This document shows, piece by piece, positions 28,148-39,872 of a DNA stretch of 64,000 nucleotides (the stretch's first letter is position 1; each line of letters begins with the position of its first letter). The translations under genes and the position numbers were made by a program. Source of the DNA: Actinobacteria bacterium HGW-Actinobacteria-2 (lineage in GTDB: Bacteria > Actinomycetota > Actinomycetes > Propionibacteriales > Propionibacteriaceae). The stretch is taken from contig PHEY01000007.1 in NCBI GenBank assembly GCA_002841335.1, positions 62,001 through 126,000 on the forward strand, read 5' to 3'. A model generated the notes under the pieces. The model did not search any database. It was not told the DNA's origin and saw only the letters and a program-made list of their open reading frames with translations.

Positions 28148-30137
28148 CAAGATCTTCCAGGAGATGTCTGAGCAGATGCGCCCGGACGCCGCGCTGCGGC
28201 AGGACTTGTTCGCCCGGATCGACGCCGGGGACGAACCGGCGGGTGCGCGAGCCCCTGAGCAGACGTCACGACCCGGTCGACCGAAGCCGAGGTGGTTGGC
28301 GCCGGCCGTCGCCGCAGTGACCGTCGCCGCGCTGATCGGTGTCGGGGTGAACGGAGGCTGGTCGGTGAACTCCGATGGCAGCACCAACACCGCCGAGCAT
28401 GGAGTCGCCGACTACGCCACGCTCTACGCCGCGGTGCGCAATGCGCCGCCACCGCCACAGACGGAGATGGGGGCTGGTCTTGAGGACACCAGGGCGCCAA
28501 TGCCACAGACGGCCGATGTGGAGTCGAGCACCTGGACGACCAACGTCCAGGTACGTTCCATCGACGAGGGTGATCTGGTCAAGAGCGACGGACGCAGCAT
28601 CTTCGTCGCCTCCGGCAAGCAGGTCTCGATCGTTCGAGCCGCCGGTGATGGAACCCGAGTGTTGGCCCGCATCGATACCGCCACGGGCGAGGCCGGCAAA
28701 CCGACCGGCGACGACCTGACCCTTCAAGGGCCGGTGGTGGATCTGATGCTGCACGGCACCACCCTGGTGGTGCTGGTGACGGAGTACCAACCGCGCACCA
28801 CCGACCTCCCGGCGAGCTTGCCGATGCCCGCCGACTCGGTGAGCCTGCCCTTTGACCCGTCGCTGACCAAGGCCCTGATCTACGACGTCTCCGACCCGGC
28901 CGTCCCTCGCTACCAGGGCAGCCTGGGCCAAAGTGGCGGCCTGGTGACCACCCGTCTGGCCGGGAACCTGCTGTACGTGGTCACCCAGTACACCGTCGTC
29001 GACCAGCAGGGCACCAAGAAGGACGATCCGGCAACCTTCGTGCCGGTCTTCACCCAGGACCACCTGGTGAAGCCGGCTCGTCCCGACGACTGCGGGATCA
29101 TGCCCGCCCCCAGTGGGCCCACCTACGCGGTGGTCAGCAGCCTCGACCTGGACAAGCGGACCCGGATCGACTCGGCATCGCTCCTCGGTGGCGCCTCGAC
29201 CGTCTACATGAGCGACACCAATGTGTACCTGGCCACTACGGACTACTCGCCGTCCGGGCCGGTCGCGGAGAAGGCGCGGGTCCCGAAGGACCTCTCGCGG
29301 GTGCCGGTGACCAATCTGGCTCGGATCAGCGTCAATGCCGGTCAGCTCGCGGTGGCGGCGCAGGGCTCGGTGGCGGGGCGTCTGGTGGACCAGTTCGCGC
29401 TCGACGAATGGGACGGTCGGCTTCGAGTGGCCACCACCATGGAGGGGCAGAGATCTCACCGCGCCTGGACCCTGCAGTCGGGCCTGTGGGTCCTGGACTC
29501 CGATCTGAGCCTGGTGAGTTCGATTCCGAGCTTGGCGAAGAATGAGGGCGTGCGCTCGGTGCGGTTCGACGGCGGCATCGGCTACGTGGTGACCTTCCGG
29601 TCGGTGGATCCGTTGTTCGCCATCGACCTGAGCGATGCCACCTCGCCGCGGGTGTTGAGCGCGCTGAAGATCCCTGGGTTCAGCTCCTACCTCCATCCGT
29701 GGGCGGACGGACGTCTCCTGGGTCTGGGCCGCGACATCACCGAATCCGGTAACGATCGCGGGCTGAAGCTGTCGATGTTCGACACCAGCAACCCGGCGGC
29801 CGTGACCGAGCTGACCACGCTGCGGATCAAGGCCGACAACTCCGAGGCGCTGTACGACCATCGCGCAGTGTTGGTGGATCCGGCTGCCGGGCTGGTCGGC
29901 TTCCCGGTGTCGAGTTGGGATGATGGCACCGTCTCCTACGAGCTCTACCGCTACGAACCGACGGCTGGTTTCACCCAGGTGGGTCACCTGAAGGTGCCGG
30001 TCAACCTCAGGCAGGGTCTGTCCACGGTGCGCGGCATGACCATCGACGACACCTTGTACGTTGCTTCATCGCGATCGGTGATCGTCTACCGTCTCGCCGG
30101 ATTCGTCCAGGTGGCAAAGGTCGCCCTCGACAAGTGA
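28140..30137 (+). CDS. Membrane-anchored beta-propeller protein, possible anti-sigma partner
   Basis: A 665-residue protein. Residues 1-50 are a cytosolic, anti-sigma-like segment (FQEMSEQMRPDAALRQDLFARIDA); one transmembrane helix follows (about 53-72, APAVAAVTVAALIGVGVNGG); the rest is a large outer domain of the beta-propeller family first described as PF09826, seen in VQVRSIDEGDLVKSDGRSIF, YLATTDYS and the repeated blades. I infer that the outer propeller senses or binds an envelope component and that the short cytosolic part holds the coupled ECF sigma. No zinc-binding H-x3-C-x2-C anti-sigma motif is present, so this role is unproven. Confidence 0.7.
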   Translation: MTNKIFQEMSEQMRPDAALRQDLFARIDAGDEPAGARAPEQTSRPGRPKPRWLAPAVAAVTVAALIGVGVNGGWSVNSDGSTNTAEHGVADYATLYAAVRNAPPPPQTEMGAGLEDTRAPMPQTADVESSTWTTNVQVRSIDEGDLVKSDGRSIFVASGKQVSIVRAAGDGTRVLARIDTATGEAGKPTGDDLTLQGPVVDLMLHGTTLVVLVTEYQPRTTDLPASLPMPADSVSLPFDPSLTKALIYDVSDPAVPRYQGSLGQSGGLVTTRLAGNLLYVVTQYTVVDQQGTKKDDPATFVPVFTQDHLVKPARPDDCGIMPAPSGPTYAVVSSLDLDKRTRIDSASLLGGASTVYMSDTNVYLATTDYSPSGPVAEKARVPKDLSRVPVTNLARISVNAGQLAVAAQGSVAGRLVDQFALDEWDGRLRVATTMEGQRSHRAWTLQSGLWVLDSDLSLVSSIPSLAKNEGVRSVRFDGGIGYVVTFRSVDPLFAIDLSDATSPRVLSALKIPGFSSYLHPWADGRLLGLGRDITESGNDRGLKLSMFDTSNPAAVTELTTLRIKADNSEALYDHRAVLVDPAAGLVGFPVSSWDDGTVSYELYRYEPTAGFTQVGHLKVPVNLRQGLSTVRGMTIDDTLYVASSRSVIVYRLAGFVQVAKVALDK

Positions 30138-30170
30138 GTCGGACTCCGCTGCGGGAGGCGGCCCATCGGG

Positions 30171-30176
30171 TAGCCT
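30171..30176 (+). promoter_or_regulatory. Likely -10 element of the amidohydrolase gene
   Basis: TAGCCT with six bases to the ATG at 30183 and no ribosome-binding site, fitting a leaderless transcript. Confidence 0.5.
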
Positions 30177-30182
30177 CCCGCC

Positions 30183-31346
30183 ATGAGTCACCATCACGCT
30201 CCGCCCGGTCTGGGGGAGGCCGAGTTCTTCGCCCACGATCACGGTGCCGCCCCATCCGGCGGAGCACCCGAAGCGAGTGCCTTGCACCTGTCCGGAGTCG
30301 TGCTCCCCGCCGGCGAGGTTCGTGATCTGTGGGTGGTCGACGGGCTCATTCGCACCGAGCCGGTCGCCGATGCGGTCACCGTCTGCCGGGGCGCCTGGAT
30401 CATGCCGGGCCTGGTGGACGCGCACTGCCACATCGGCTTGGGCCCGGACGGCCCGGTGCCGGACGAGGTGGCCGAGAATCAAGCCGGCACCGACCGGGAC
30501 GCAGGCACCCTGCTGGTGCGGGATGCCGGGTCGCCGATCGACACCCGCTGGATCGATGAGCGCGACGACCTGCCGCGGATCATCCGGGCGGGCCGGCACA
30601 TCGCGCGCACCAAGCGCTACCTCCGCAACTACGCCAACGAAATCGAACCCGAGGAACTGATCGCCGAGGTGGCCCGCCAGGCCGTCCGCGGTGATGGCTG
30701 GGTGAAACTGGTGGGGGACTGGATCGATCGGGAGTCCGGCGATCTGGGACCACTGTGGCCCGCGGAGGTGGCTGCCGCAGCGATCGCCAAGGCCCACGAG
30801 TTGGGGGCCAGGGTCACCGCGCACTGCTTCGGGGAGGAGTCGGTGCAGCAGCTGGTGCGTGCCGGGATCGACGGCATCGAGCACGGCACCGGTCTGGACG
30901 CCGACACCATCGAGCTGATGGCCGCCCGCCAGGTCGCGCTGGTGCCGACCATGATCAACCTGGAGAACTTCACCGAGTTCGCCGATGCCGGCCAGGAGAA
31001 GTTCCCTCGCTACGCCGCCCACATGCGCGACCTGCACGCCCGGCGCTTCCGGACCCTCGGAGCAGCGGTGGAAGCCGGCGTTCCGGTGTTCGCCGGCACT
31101 GATGCCGGTGGCAGCATCGCGCACGGCCTGATCGCTGCCGAGGTCGGTCTGCTGGCCCAGCTGGGCGGGACGGAGTTCGCCCTGGGGGCCGCGTCCTGGC
31201 GGGCGCGGGAATGGCTGGGGGCGCCACCTCTGGCTGAGGGCGCGTGGGCCGATCTGGTGGTCTTCGATGCCGACCCGCGCATGGACGTCGCAGTGCTGGC
31301 GCATCCGCGCTTGGTGATCCTGCGCGGCCGGGTCGTTCGAGGCTGA
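30183..31346 (+). CDS. Amidohydrolase family protein
   Basis: A 387-residue metal-dependent hydrolase. The metal site is read from VDAHCHIGLG (H-x-H) near residue 80, VTAHCFGEES and GIEHGTGLD, and FAGTDAGGS (Asp). It is similar in layout to imidazolonepropionase/dipeptidase-type enzymes and sits where Rv2915c lies beside ffh in M. tuberculosis. Substrate unknown. It is a single gene between the sigma/propeller pair and the convergent mntH. Confidence 0.8.
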   Translation: MSHHHAPPGLGEAEFFAHDHGAAPSGGAPEASALHLSGVVLPAGEVRDLWVVDGLIRTEPVADAVTVCRGAWIMPGLVDAHCHIGLGPDGPVPDEVAENQAGTDRDAGTLLVRDAGSPIDTRWIDERDDLPRIIRAGRHIARTKRYLRNYANEIEPEELIAEVARQAVRGDGWVKLVGDWIDRESGDLGPLWPAEVAAAAIAKAHELGARVTAHCFGEESVQQLVRAGIDGIEHGTGLDADTIELMAARQVALVPTMINLENFTEFADAGQEKFPRYAAHMRDLHARRFRTLGAAVEAGVPVFAGTDAGGSIAHGLIAAEVGLLAQLGGTEFALGAASWRAREWLGAPPLAEGAWADLVVFDADPRMDVAVLAHPRLVILRGRVVRG

Positions 31347-31368
31347 GTCGCCGGCAGCTGAGTCGTGC

Positions 31369-32634
31369 TCAGCTGCCGCTGAGCGCCCACCAGACGGTGA
31401 TCAGGTTGAGTGCCACGATGGCGGTCACGATCGTCCAGTTGACCACCCGCTGCCAGCTACGGTCGGCAAAGCTGCCCATTACGGCGCGATCAGCGGTGAC
31501 GATCGCCAGCGGGATCGCGGCGAACGCGATCCCGAAGCTCAACACCACCTGACTCCAGATCAGCACCGAGGTGGGCGGAGCACCCAACAGGAGCAGCAGC
31601 ACGGCCGGGGCGATGGTCAGGCTTCGGCGAATCAACGGCGAGACCTGCCACAGATGCATGTCCTTCAGGATGCGGGAGCCGGCGTGGGTGCCGACCACGG
31701 CCGAGCCGATACCGGAGGCCAGCAAACCGATGGCGAACACCGCTGCGGCCACCGGCCCCAGGGACGCCACCAGGCTGGCATGGGCCGCCTCGATCGTCCC
31801 ACCACCCTGGGCGTCCAGGAGTGTCGCCCCGAGCAGCAGCATGGCGACGTTCACCGAGCCTGAGACCACCAGCGCCAACACCACATCAATGCGCTGAACG
31901 CGAAGCAGGCGACCCAACCCCTGCGTCGGCAGGGAGCCTTCGGGGCGGAACCTGTCGATCGCCAGGCCGGAGTGCAGATAGATCGCATGCGGCATCACGG
32001 TGGCGCCCAGCATCGCCGCGATCAGCGGCCAGGCGGCCCGGTCGGGCACCTGAGGGAGCAGTCCCTGCGCGGTCGCCGACCAGTCCGGCGGCTGGAAGAA
32101 CAAGGTCCCCAGGAAGCCCAGAGCGACCAGGGCCAACAGCGCACCCACGCCGTACTCGAAGGCGTGCTCGCCCCGATTGCGCAACCCGGCCAGCAGAGCC
32201 AGCGAGATCAGTCCGACCACCACGCCGCCGAACCACAGCGGGACGCCGAACAGCAGGTTCAATCCCAAGGCACCGCCGACCACTTCGGCCACATCGGTGG
32301 CGATCGCGATCACGAAGGCCTGGAGCCCGTAGCCCCAGGTGAGCGGGGCGTGCAGACGGGAGCGGGCGAACCGCTCGGTCATCAGCTGCGGCAGAGTGCG
32401 TCCGCTGACCAGGCCCAGCTTGGCCGATTGGTACTGGATCACCATGGCCATCAGCGATGCCGCGGCCAGCACCCACACCAGTGCGTAGCCGTAGCGGCCG
32501 CCGGCGCTGAGGTTGGCGGCCACATTGCCCGGGTCGACGTAGGCCACGCTGGCCACGAAGGCGGGCCCCAACAGGCGCAGCCATTGCCACGGCGGCACGG
32601 TGGCCGTCGGGGATGGCTTGCCTGCGGACGTCAT
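31369..32634 (-). CDS. mntH: Nramp-family divalent metal transporter MntH
   Basis: A 421-residue protein with about 11 transmembrane helices. The first helix carries the metal-binding motif SVAYVDPGNVAANLSAG (D-P-G-N) and a later helix has MLGATVMPHAIYLHSG with the M-P-H metal-binding motif. It imports Mn2+ or Fe2+ by proton symport. I chose the ATG at 32634 because a TAGCCT hexamer lies seven bases upstream; the frame continues 48 codons further but has no transporter similarity there. It is convergent with the amidohydrolase gene. Confidence 0.92.
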   Translation of the reverse strand: MTSAGKPSPTATVPPWQWLRLLGPAFVASVAYVDPGNVAANLSAGGRYGYALVWVLAAASLMAMVIQYQSAKLGLVSGRTLPQLMTERFARSRLHAPLTWGYGLQAFVIAIATDVAEVVGGALGLNLLFGVPLWFGGVVVGLISLALLAGLRNRGEHAFEYGVGALLALVALGFLGTLFFQPPDWSATAQGLLPQVPDRAAWPLIAAMLGATVMPHAIYLHSGLAIDRFRPEGSLPTQGLGRLLRVQRIDVVLALVVSGSVNVAMLLLGATLLDAQGGGTIEAAHASLVASLGPVAAAVFAIGLLASGIGSAVVGTHAGSRILKDMHLWQVSPLIRRSLTIAPAVLLLLLGAPPTSVLIWSQVVLSFGIAFAAIPLAIVTADRAVMGSFADRSWQRVVNWTIVTAIVALNLITVWWALSGS

Positions 32635-32641
32635 GTTCGGC

Positions 32642-32647
32642 AGGCTA
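32642..32647 (-). promoter_or_regulatory. Likely -10 element of mntH, inside a sequence shared with psuK
   Basis: TAGCCT on the minus strand, seven bases from the ATG. It lies inside GTTAGCCTGCC, an 11-base word also present upstream of psuK (44852-44862). The word resembles half of a DtxR/MntR box, which would suit a metal transporter, but it may simply be the promoter. Confidence 0.45.
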
Positions 32648-32897
32648 ACCGAGTCCGGCCCCGGCCGCCGAACCTTCGCGACACCGGCTGGGACGGCGGC
32701 GATCAGGCGCGCATTGGCGCCGCTGGCATCGGCTCTGGCAGAATGGCCTGCGCATCTGTGCCGGGAGCGCCCTCTCATGCCTCGCGTGCATACGATTCAT
32801 CCGGATTCGCTCTTCGTTGCCCCACATCGTTGGGCGGAACCACCCATCCGGGCCGGTGACGTCATCGACCCAAGTTCCTACAGGAGAAACCACACCC

Positions 32898-33368
32898 GTG
32901 GCTGTCAAGATCCGACTGAAGCGGCTCGGCAAGATCCGCTCGCCCCATTACCGCATCGTCGTCATGGACGCCCGCACCAAGCGGGACGGCCGGGCGATCG
33001 AAGAGATCGGGCTCTACCACCCGAAGAACGATCCGTCTGTGATCCGCGTCAACTCTGAGCGCGCTCAGTACTGGCTGGGCGTCGGCGCTCAGCCCACCGA
33101 GGCCGTTGTCGCCATCTTCAAGCGCACCGGTGACTGGCAGAAGTTCACCGGCGACACCACGCCGTCCGGTGTCGATCCGCAGCCCGAGCCGCGGGACAAG
33201 GTGGCCATCTTCAACGCCGCCCTGGCCGAGGCCGACGACGAGCCGGCCTCCTCGGCCATCTCGAAGTCGAAGAAGACCAAGAAGGCCGACGCTGACGCCG
33301 AGGCTGCCGAGGTCGTGGCTTCCGACGCTCCGGCCGAGGTTGAGGCCGAAGCGACCGAAGAGGCCTGA
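32898..33368 (+). CDS. rpsP: 30S ribosomal protein S16 with acidic tail
   Basis: A 156-residue protein. The first 85 or so residues are S16 ([20 protein letters not shown]). A long Ala/Glu/Asp-rich C-terminal tail follows, as in several actinobacterial S16 proteins. The GTG start at 32898 follows AGGAGAAACC. The 260-base gap upstream to mntH holds the promoters of both genes and nothing else I can see. It begins the rpsP-khpA-rimM-trmD cluster. Confidence 0.94.
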   Translation: MAVKIRLKRLGKIRSPHYRIVVMDARTKRDGRAIEEIGLYHPKNDPSVIRVNSERAQYWLGVGAQPTEAVVAIFKRTGDWQKFTGDTTPSGVDPQPEPRDKVAIFNAALAEADDEPASSAISKSKKTKKADADAEAAEVVASDAPAEVEAEATEEA

Positions 33369-33370
33369 GC

Positions 33371-33622
33371 ATGCTCACCGACGCACTGGAGCATCTGGTC
33401 CGCGGACTGGTGCCCAATCCCGATGACGTGCGCGTGCGTGAGTACGAACGGGGCCGCGTCCGCACCCTCGAGGTGCGGGTGCATCCCGAAGACATCGGCA
33501 AGGTCATTGGCCGTCAGGGTCGCACCGCGAGTGCATTGCGCACCGTGCTCGCCGCCCTGGCCGGACGTGAACAGGTCCGCATCGATTTCGTCGATGTCGA
33601 CCGTCGCGCACGTCGCCGCTGA
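33371..33622 (+). CDS. khpA: KH-domain RNA-binding protein KhpA
   Basis: An 83-residue single KH domain protein with the GxxG loop in DIGKVIGRQGRTASALRTVL. It begins two bases after rpsP. KhpA (often with KhpB) binds small RNAs and affects cell length in Gram-positive bacteria. The place between rpsP and rimM is standard. Confidence 0.9.
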   Translation: MLTDALEHLVRGLVPNPDDVRVREYERGRVRTLEVRVHPEDIGKVIGRQGRTASALRTVLAALAGREQVRIDFVDVDRRARRR

Positions 33623-33640
33623 CCTGTCATTGTCACCACT

Positions 33641-33682
33641 ACGACGCCCCGCCTGCTGATTGCAGCGGGGCGGTCGTGTTTC
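33641..33682 (+). terminator. Hairpin between khpA and rimM
   Basis: ACGAC and GCCCCGC pair with GCGGGGC and GTCGT across one bulged base, with a 12-base loop and GTTT after it. It may partly end transcription between rpsP-khpA and rimM-trmD. Confidence 0.55.
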
Positions 33683-33705
33683 CCGGCAAGGGATAGGAAG
33701 GAACG

Positions 33706-34218
33706 ATGAGTCAGCAGGTGATCATCGGCACGGTGGGACGGCCCCACGGGCTGCGTGGTGAGGTGACCGTGCGCCCGCGTACCGATCGGATCGAGGAGCG
33801 TTTCGCGACCGGCGCACAGGTGCTGATCGGCTCGCGCCCGGTCACGGTGACCGGGCATTGGTTGACCCAAGGCCGCCTGGTGGTGGCACTGGAGGGCGTC
33901 CGCGACCGGGCCGCGGCCGAGCAACTGCGCGGCGCGGAGTTGTGGGCCGACGCCGAGAACGACGAACTCGACGACGAGGAGTACCACGACGCCACCTTGA
34001 TCGGATTGGCCGTGGTCGATCCCGACGGGGCCCCGCTGGGCACGGTGACCGCGGTGCAGCACCACCCGACTCAAGACCTGCTCACCGTCCGCAACGACGC
34101 AGGGGAGTGGTTGGTGCCGTTTGTCACTGAACTGGTTCCCGACGTCGACCCCGAGGCCGGACGGCTGGTGGTGCGGCCGATCCCGGGTCTGTTGAGCGAG
34201 GTGCCCGATGAGGATTGA
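33706..34218 (+). CDS. rimM: 16S rRNA processing protein RimM
   Basis: A 170-residue protein with the N-terminal RimM opening [23 protein letters not shown] and a C-terminal PRC-barrel ([24 protein letters not shown], then [17 protein letters not shown]). It helps mature the 30S head. GGAAGGAACG precedes the ATG. Its end overlaps trmD by 11 bases. Confidence 0.94.
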   Translation: MSQQVIIGTVGRPHGLRGEVTVRPRTDRIEERFATGAQVLIGSRPVTVTGHWLTQGRLVVALEGVRDRAAAEQLRGAELWADAENDELDDEEYHDATLIGLAVVDPDGAPLGTVTAVQHHPTQDLLTVRNDAGEWLVPFVTELVPDVDPEAGRLVVRPIPGLLSEVPDED

Positions 34219-34936
34219 CCTGATCAGCATCTTCCCCGACTACTTCGCCGCGCTGGAGTTGTCGCTGGTCGGCAAGGCGATCGCCAACGGCCTGGTCGAG
34301 TTGGGCGTCCATGATCTGCGCGACTGGACTCACGACCGTCACCGCACGGTCGACGACACCCCCTACGGCGGTGGGGCCGGCATGGTGATGAAGCCCGAGC
34401 CGTGGGGCGAGGCGTTGGACGCACTGGTTCCGGCCGGTGGGCCTGTGCCGGTGTTGGTTGTGCCGACGCCATCGGGTGAGCCGTTCCGGCAGTCGATTGC
34501 AGCCGAGTTGGCCCAGGCGGACCGGTTGATGTTCGCCTGCGGACGCTATGAGGGCATCGACGCCCGGGTGATGGCGTACGCACGCACTCGCATGGAGGTG
34601 CGTGAACTCAGCTTGGGTGACTACGTCCTCAACGGTGGTGAGGTCGCGGCGCTGGCGATCATCGAGGCGGTCGTCCGATTGCTGCCGGGGGTGCTGGGGA
34701 ACCCCGAATCGTTGGTGGAGGAGTCCCACGGTGACGAGCTCGCCGGGCTGCTGGAGTACCCGGTGTACACCAAGCCGGCCAGTTGGCGTGGGCTGGACGT
34801 CCCGCCGGTGCTGCTGAGTGGCCATCACGGCGAAGTGGCCCGTTGGCGTGCCGAGGAGGCTCGTCGGATCACCGCCGAGCGGCGTCCCGACCTGCTCAAA
34901 GAGGTCGATTTAGGAAACGCCAGCCTTTCTGAATAG
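34208..34936 (+). CDS. trmD: tRNA (guanine(37)-N(1))-methyltransferase
   Basis: A 242-residue SPOUT methyltransferase. It shows [29 protein letters not shown] and the trefoil-knot SAM site with [11 protein letters not shown] and [11 protein letters not shown]. It modifies G37 next to the anticodon to keep reading frame. It overlaps rimM, so coupling is likely. Confidence 0.95.
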   Translation: MRIDLISIFPDYFAALELSLVGKAIANGLVELGVHDLRDWTHDRHRTVDDTPYGGGAGMVMKPEPWGEALDALVPAGGPVPVLVVPTPSGEPFRQSIAAELAQADRLMFACGRYEGIDARVMAYARTRMEVRELSLGDYVLNGGEVAALAIIEAVVRLLPGVLGNPESLVEESHGDELAGLLEYPVYTKPASWRGLDVPPVLLSGHHGEVARWRAEEARRITAERRPDLLKEVDLGNASLSE

Positions 34937-34986
34937 GCCCGTATTTCCTAGTCGGAGAGGGATGGTCCACATCCTGAGACAATGTT

Positions 34987-35005
34987 ATGGGCAATGTCTG
35001 CCCAT
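34987..35005. promoter_or_regulatory. Palindrome upstream of sdhC, possible operator
   Basis: ATGGGCA, five bases, TGCCCAT is a perfect 7-bp inverted repeat ending 25 bases before the predicted -10 of sdhC, so it would cover the -35 region. I do not recognise the regulator. Confidence 0.45.
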
Positions 35006-35030
35006 GTGCGCCGAGGGCCCGCGGACTGGT

Positions 35031-35036
35031 TAGGGT
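35031..35036 (+). promoter_or_regulatory. Likely -10 element of sdhC
   Basis: TAGGGT with seven bases to the GTG at 35044 and no ribosome-binding site. It settles the sdhC start. Confidence 0.5.
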
Positions 35037-35043
35037 GTGGCTC

Positions 35044-35771
35044 GTGGCGACTACGACCCTTACCCCTCATCAGGGGGCAGTCCGATCCTCAGTCGCGTTG
35101 AAGGCCTTGATGGCCGTCACCGGCTTGCTGCTGATCGCGTTCCTACTGATGCACATGTTTGGCAATTTCAAGATGTTCCTCGGGGAGGAGGCCTTCAACC
35201 ACTACGCAGGGTGGCTCAAGGGCGAGACTCCTGATGGTGGCATCCTCTACCCGATCCTTCCGGCCGGCGCTTTCATCTGGGTTTTCCGCTCAGTGCTGGT
35301 GCTGGCAGTGATCCTGCACATCTACTCCGCAGTGACCCTATGGATGCGCGCGAAGGCGGCGACTCCGTCGGCCTACAAGGCACGCAAGGCGCTGGCCCAG
35401 ACCTACTCCGCCCGCACCATGCGGTGGGGCGGCGTCATCCTGGCCGGCGTGCTGATCTTCCATCTCGCGCAGTTCACCGTGCACTCGGCTCTGACCGCAG
35501 GCTCCTTCGGTGCGACCTACGCGCACTCGCCGTACAAGATGTTCGTCGGTGAGTTCCAGCAGTGGTGGATGGTGGTGATCTACGCGGTCTGGATGCTGGC
35601 CGTCGCGATGCACCTGCGTCATGGCTTCTGGAGCGCGTTCGCCACCCTCGGTGCGAACACCAGCCCCAAGGCGTTCCGCGTGCTCAACGCGTGCGCCTGG
35701 GCGATCGCGATCCTGCTCTACATCGGCTTCATCTTTGCGCCGGTGGCCGTTCTCGTCGGATGGATTCACTG

Positions 35772-35772
<1 letters not shown>
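35044..35772 (+). CDS. sdhC: Succinate dehydrogenase/fumarate reductase cytochrome b subunit
   Basis: A 242-residue protein with five transmembrane helices and several candidate haem-binding histidines, for example [31 protein letters not shown] and [12 protein letters not shown]. This single-anchor, probably di-haem type is used with menaquinone. The GTG start fits the leaderless pattern and begins [12 protein letters not shown]. The order sdhC-A-B with overlapping stops and starts is one operon. Propionibacteria use such a complex as a fumarate reductase in propionate fermentation. Confidence 0.9.
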
Positions 35773-37780
<2,008 letters not shown>

Positions 37781-37784
<4 letters not shown>

Positions 37785-38542
37785 ACATCACCCTGCGCGT
37801 ATGGCGCCAAGCAAACGCCCAGTCCGAGGGGCGCATGGTCACTTACCAGGTTCGCGATGTGTCCGAAGACATGTCGTTCCTGGAGATGCTCGACCTACTC
37901 AATGAGGACCTCACCATCAAGGGCGAGGAGCCGGTGGCCTTCGACCACGACTGCCGCGAAGGTATCTGTGGTACCTGTGGCGTGGTGATCAACGGCACCG
38001 CTCACGGTCGGGGCAACTCTCCGGTGGCCACCACCACCTGCCAGTTGCACATGCGCTCGTTCTCCGACGGCGCAGTGATCGACGTCGAGCCCTGGCGGGC
38101 CGGCTCGTTCCCGGTGATCAAGGACCTCGTGGTGAACCGGTCGGCTTTCGACCGGATCATCCAGGCCGGTGGGTATGTGTCGGTGAACACCGGCTCTGCC
38201 CCCGACGCTCACGCCAATGCGGTGAACAAGCGCAAGGCCGACCGGGCCTTCGACGCCGCCACCTGCATCGGCTGTGGCGCCTGTGTTGCTGCCTGCCCGA
38301 ACCACTCGGGCATGCTGTTCACCGCGGCCAAGATCACCCACCTCGCGATGCTGCCCCAGGGCCAGCCGGAGCGCGGGCTGCGGATCAAGAAGATGGTCAG
38401 TGCACACGACGAAGAGGGCTTCGGCGGTTGCACCAACATCGGCGAGTGCGCCGCAGTGTGCCCCAAGGAGATCCCGCTGGACGTCATCGGCCAGCTCAAC
38501 CGGGACCTGATCTCCTCGCTGTTCAGCCGGGACGGCAAGTAG
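37781..38542 (+). CDS. sdhB: Succinate dehydrogenase/fumarate reductase iron-sulfur subunit
   Basis: A 253-residue protein. The N-terminal [2Fe-2S] domain has [10 protein letters not shown]; the C-terminal domain has [20 protein letters not shown] for [4Fe-4S] and [11 protein letters not shown] for the third cluster. It passes electrons between SdhA and the membrane quinone site. The GTG start overlaps the sdhA stop in GTGA. Confidence 0.94.
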
Positions 38543-38554
38543 CACCCGACCAGT

Positions 38555-38583
38555 GGGCCCGCGGAGAGTCTCTCCGCGGGCCC
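38555..38583 (+). terminator. Terminator of the sdh operon
   Basis: A perfect 13-bp stem, GGGCCCGCGGAGA at 38555-38567 and its complement at 38571-38583, with a three-base loop. It starts 12 bases after the sdhB stop. Confidence 0.85.
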
Positions 38584-38626
38584 GCTGGCGTTGTGTCGTA
38601 ATCTGCCACCGACAGGAGGGAGCGGC

Positions 38627-39340
38627 ATGCCCTACGAGCGACTCGACGCCGACGCGGTCGCTGCCACCGCGCAGCGCTTGGCCGTCCGGATTCAGGCGCG
38701 GTTCCCCGATCGGAATCTCGGTGAGGTGGCCGGACGGGTGGCGATGGTCACCAGCGAGGTCGAGCGGACGTCCGCACGGTCATCCCTGATGCGGGTGCTG
38801 CGGGTGGTCGGTCTGGTCCTGATCGTGGTCCTGGTCGCTGTTGCCGCAGTTTCCTTGGTGGCGCTGGCGGCCGAACTGATCGGCAACACCGGATCGACCC
38901 TGGGTTGGCTTGAGGCGGTCGAAACCTCAGTCAACGACCTGGTGTTCGCCGGAGTCGCTGTGGCCTTCTTGTGGTTGCTGCCGGCCCGGGTGGAGCGGGC
39001 ACGCATCCTGGGTGAACTCCATCGGTTGCGCTCGCTCGCTCACGTGATCGACATGCACCAACTCACCAAGGACCCTGAGCGTTTCGACGCTGGCTACACC
39101 CCGACCGACTCGTCGGTGCGGGTGGGGCTGAGTTCGCAGCAGATGTCCAGCTATCTGGAGTACTGTTCGGAGCTGCTTTCGCTGGTGGCCAAGACGGCGG
39201 CGCTGTACGCAGAACGCACGACCGATGCGGCAGTACTGGCCACCATCTCTGACATCGAGAACCTGACCACAGGGATGTCGCGGAAGATCTGGCAGAAGCT
39301 GGCGCTCCTGCCGCGTAGTGCGGTCGCCGCGGCCGAGTAG
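38627..39340 (+). CDS. Membrane protein of unknown function
   Basis: A 237-residue protein starting at ATG 38627 after GGAGGG. Residues 1-55 are soluble, followed by two transmembrane helices (about 57-85 and 103-122) and a cytosolic helical C-terminal half with [18 protein letters not shown] and [15 protein letters not shown] cannot assign a family with certainty. It lies between the sdh operon and rplS, so it may have come in with the same rearrangement. Confidence 0.6.
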   Translation: MPYERLDADAVAATAQRLAVRIQARFPDRNLGEVAGRVAMVTSEVERTSARSSLMRVLRVVGLVLIVVLVAVAAVSLVALAAELIGNTGSTLGWLEAVETSVNDLVFAGVAVAFLWLLPARVERARILGELHRLRSLAHVIDMHQLTKDPERFDAGYTPTDSSVRVGLSSQQMSSYLEYCSELLSLVAKTAALYAERTTDAAVLATISDIENLTTGMSRKIWQKLALLPRSAVAAAE

Positions 39341-39476
39341 GCGATTACCGCAGTCAGTCCGCCATATGGCAAACTTGGTTGTCGTTGTGCCGAGCGCGCT
39401 CCTGCCACAGGGGGAAGGCGTGTTCAGACGATATACAAGACGAAACGAAGTGACCTGTGGCACTGGCGAGGAACCC

Positions 39477-39827
39477 ATGAACAAGTTGGTTGAGCAGGTT
39501 GGCGCCGCGGCGCTGCGCGAGGACATCCCGGACTTCCGTGCGGGTGATCAGGTCAAGGTCCACGTCCGAGTCGTTGAAGGCAACCGCTCCCGTATTCAGG
39601 TCTTCGCCGGCGCGGTCATCGCGCGGGTCGGTTCCGGCATCGGCGAGACGTTCACCGTTCGCAAGGTGAGCTTCGGCACCGGCGTGGAGCGGACGTTCCC
39701 GTTGCACAGCCCGATCATCGAGAAGATCGAGGTCGAGCGGATGGGCGATGTGCGACGCGCCAAGCTCTACTACCTGCGCGGTCTGCGCGGAAAAGCTGCG
39801 AAGATCAAGGAGAAGCGCGACCGCTGA
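39477..39827 (+). CDS. rplS: 50S ribosomal protein L19
   Basis: A 116-residue L19 (family 115) with [17 protein letters not shown] and [19 protein letters not shown]. The ATG at 39477 follows GAGGAAC. The frame is open from 39318 but that part is leader. L19 lies at the 30S-50S interface. The gap 39341-39476 holds the leader and promoter. Confidence 0.95.
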   Translation: MNKLVEQVGAAALREDIPDFRAGDQVKVHVRVVEGNRSRIQVFAGAVIARVGSGIGETFTVRKVSFGTGVERTFPLHSPIIEKIEVERMGDVRRAKLYYLRGLRGKAAKIKEKRDR

Positions 39828-39872
39828 CGGTTCGCGTACGCAGCATCTGTGCAGCGCCGAGAGGGGACGTAG

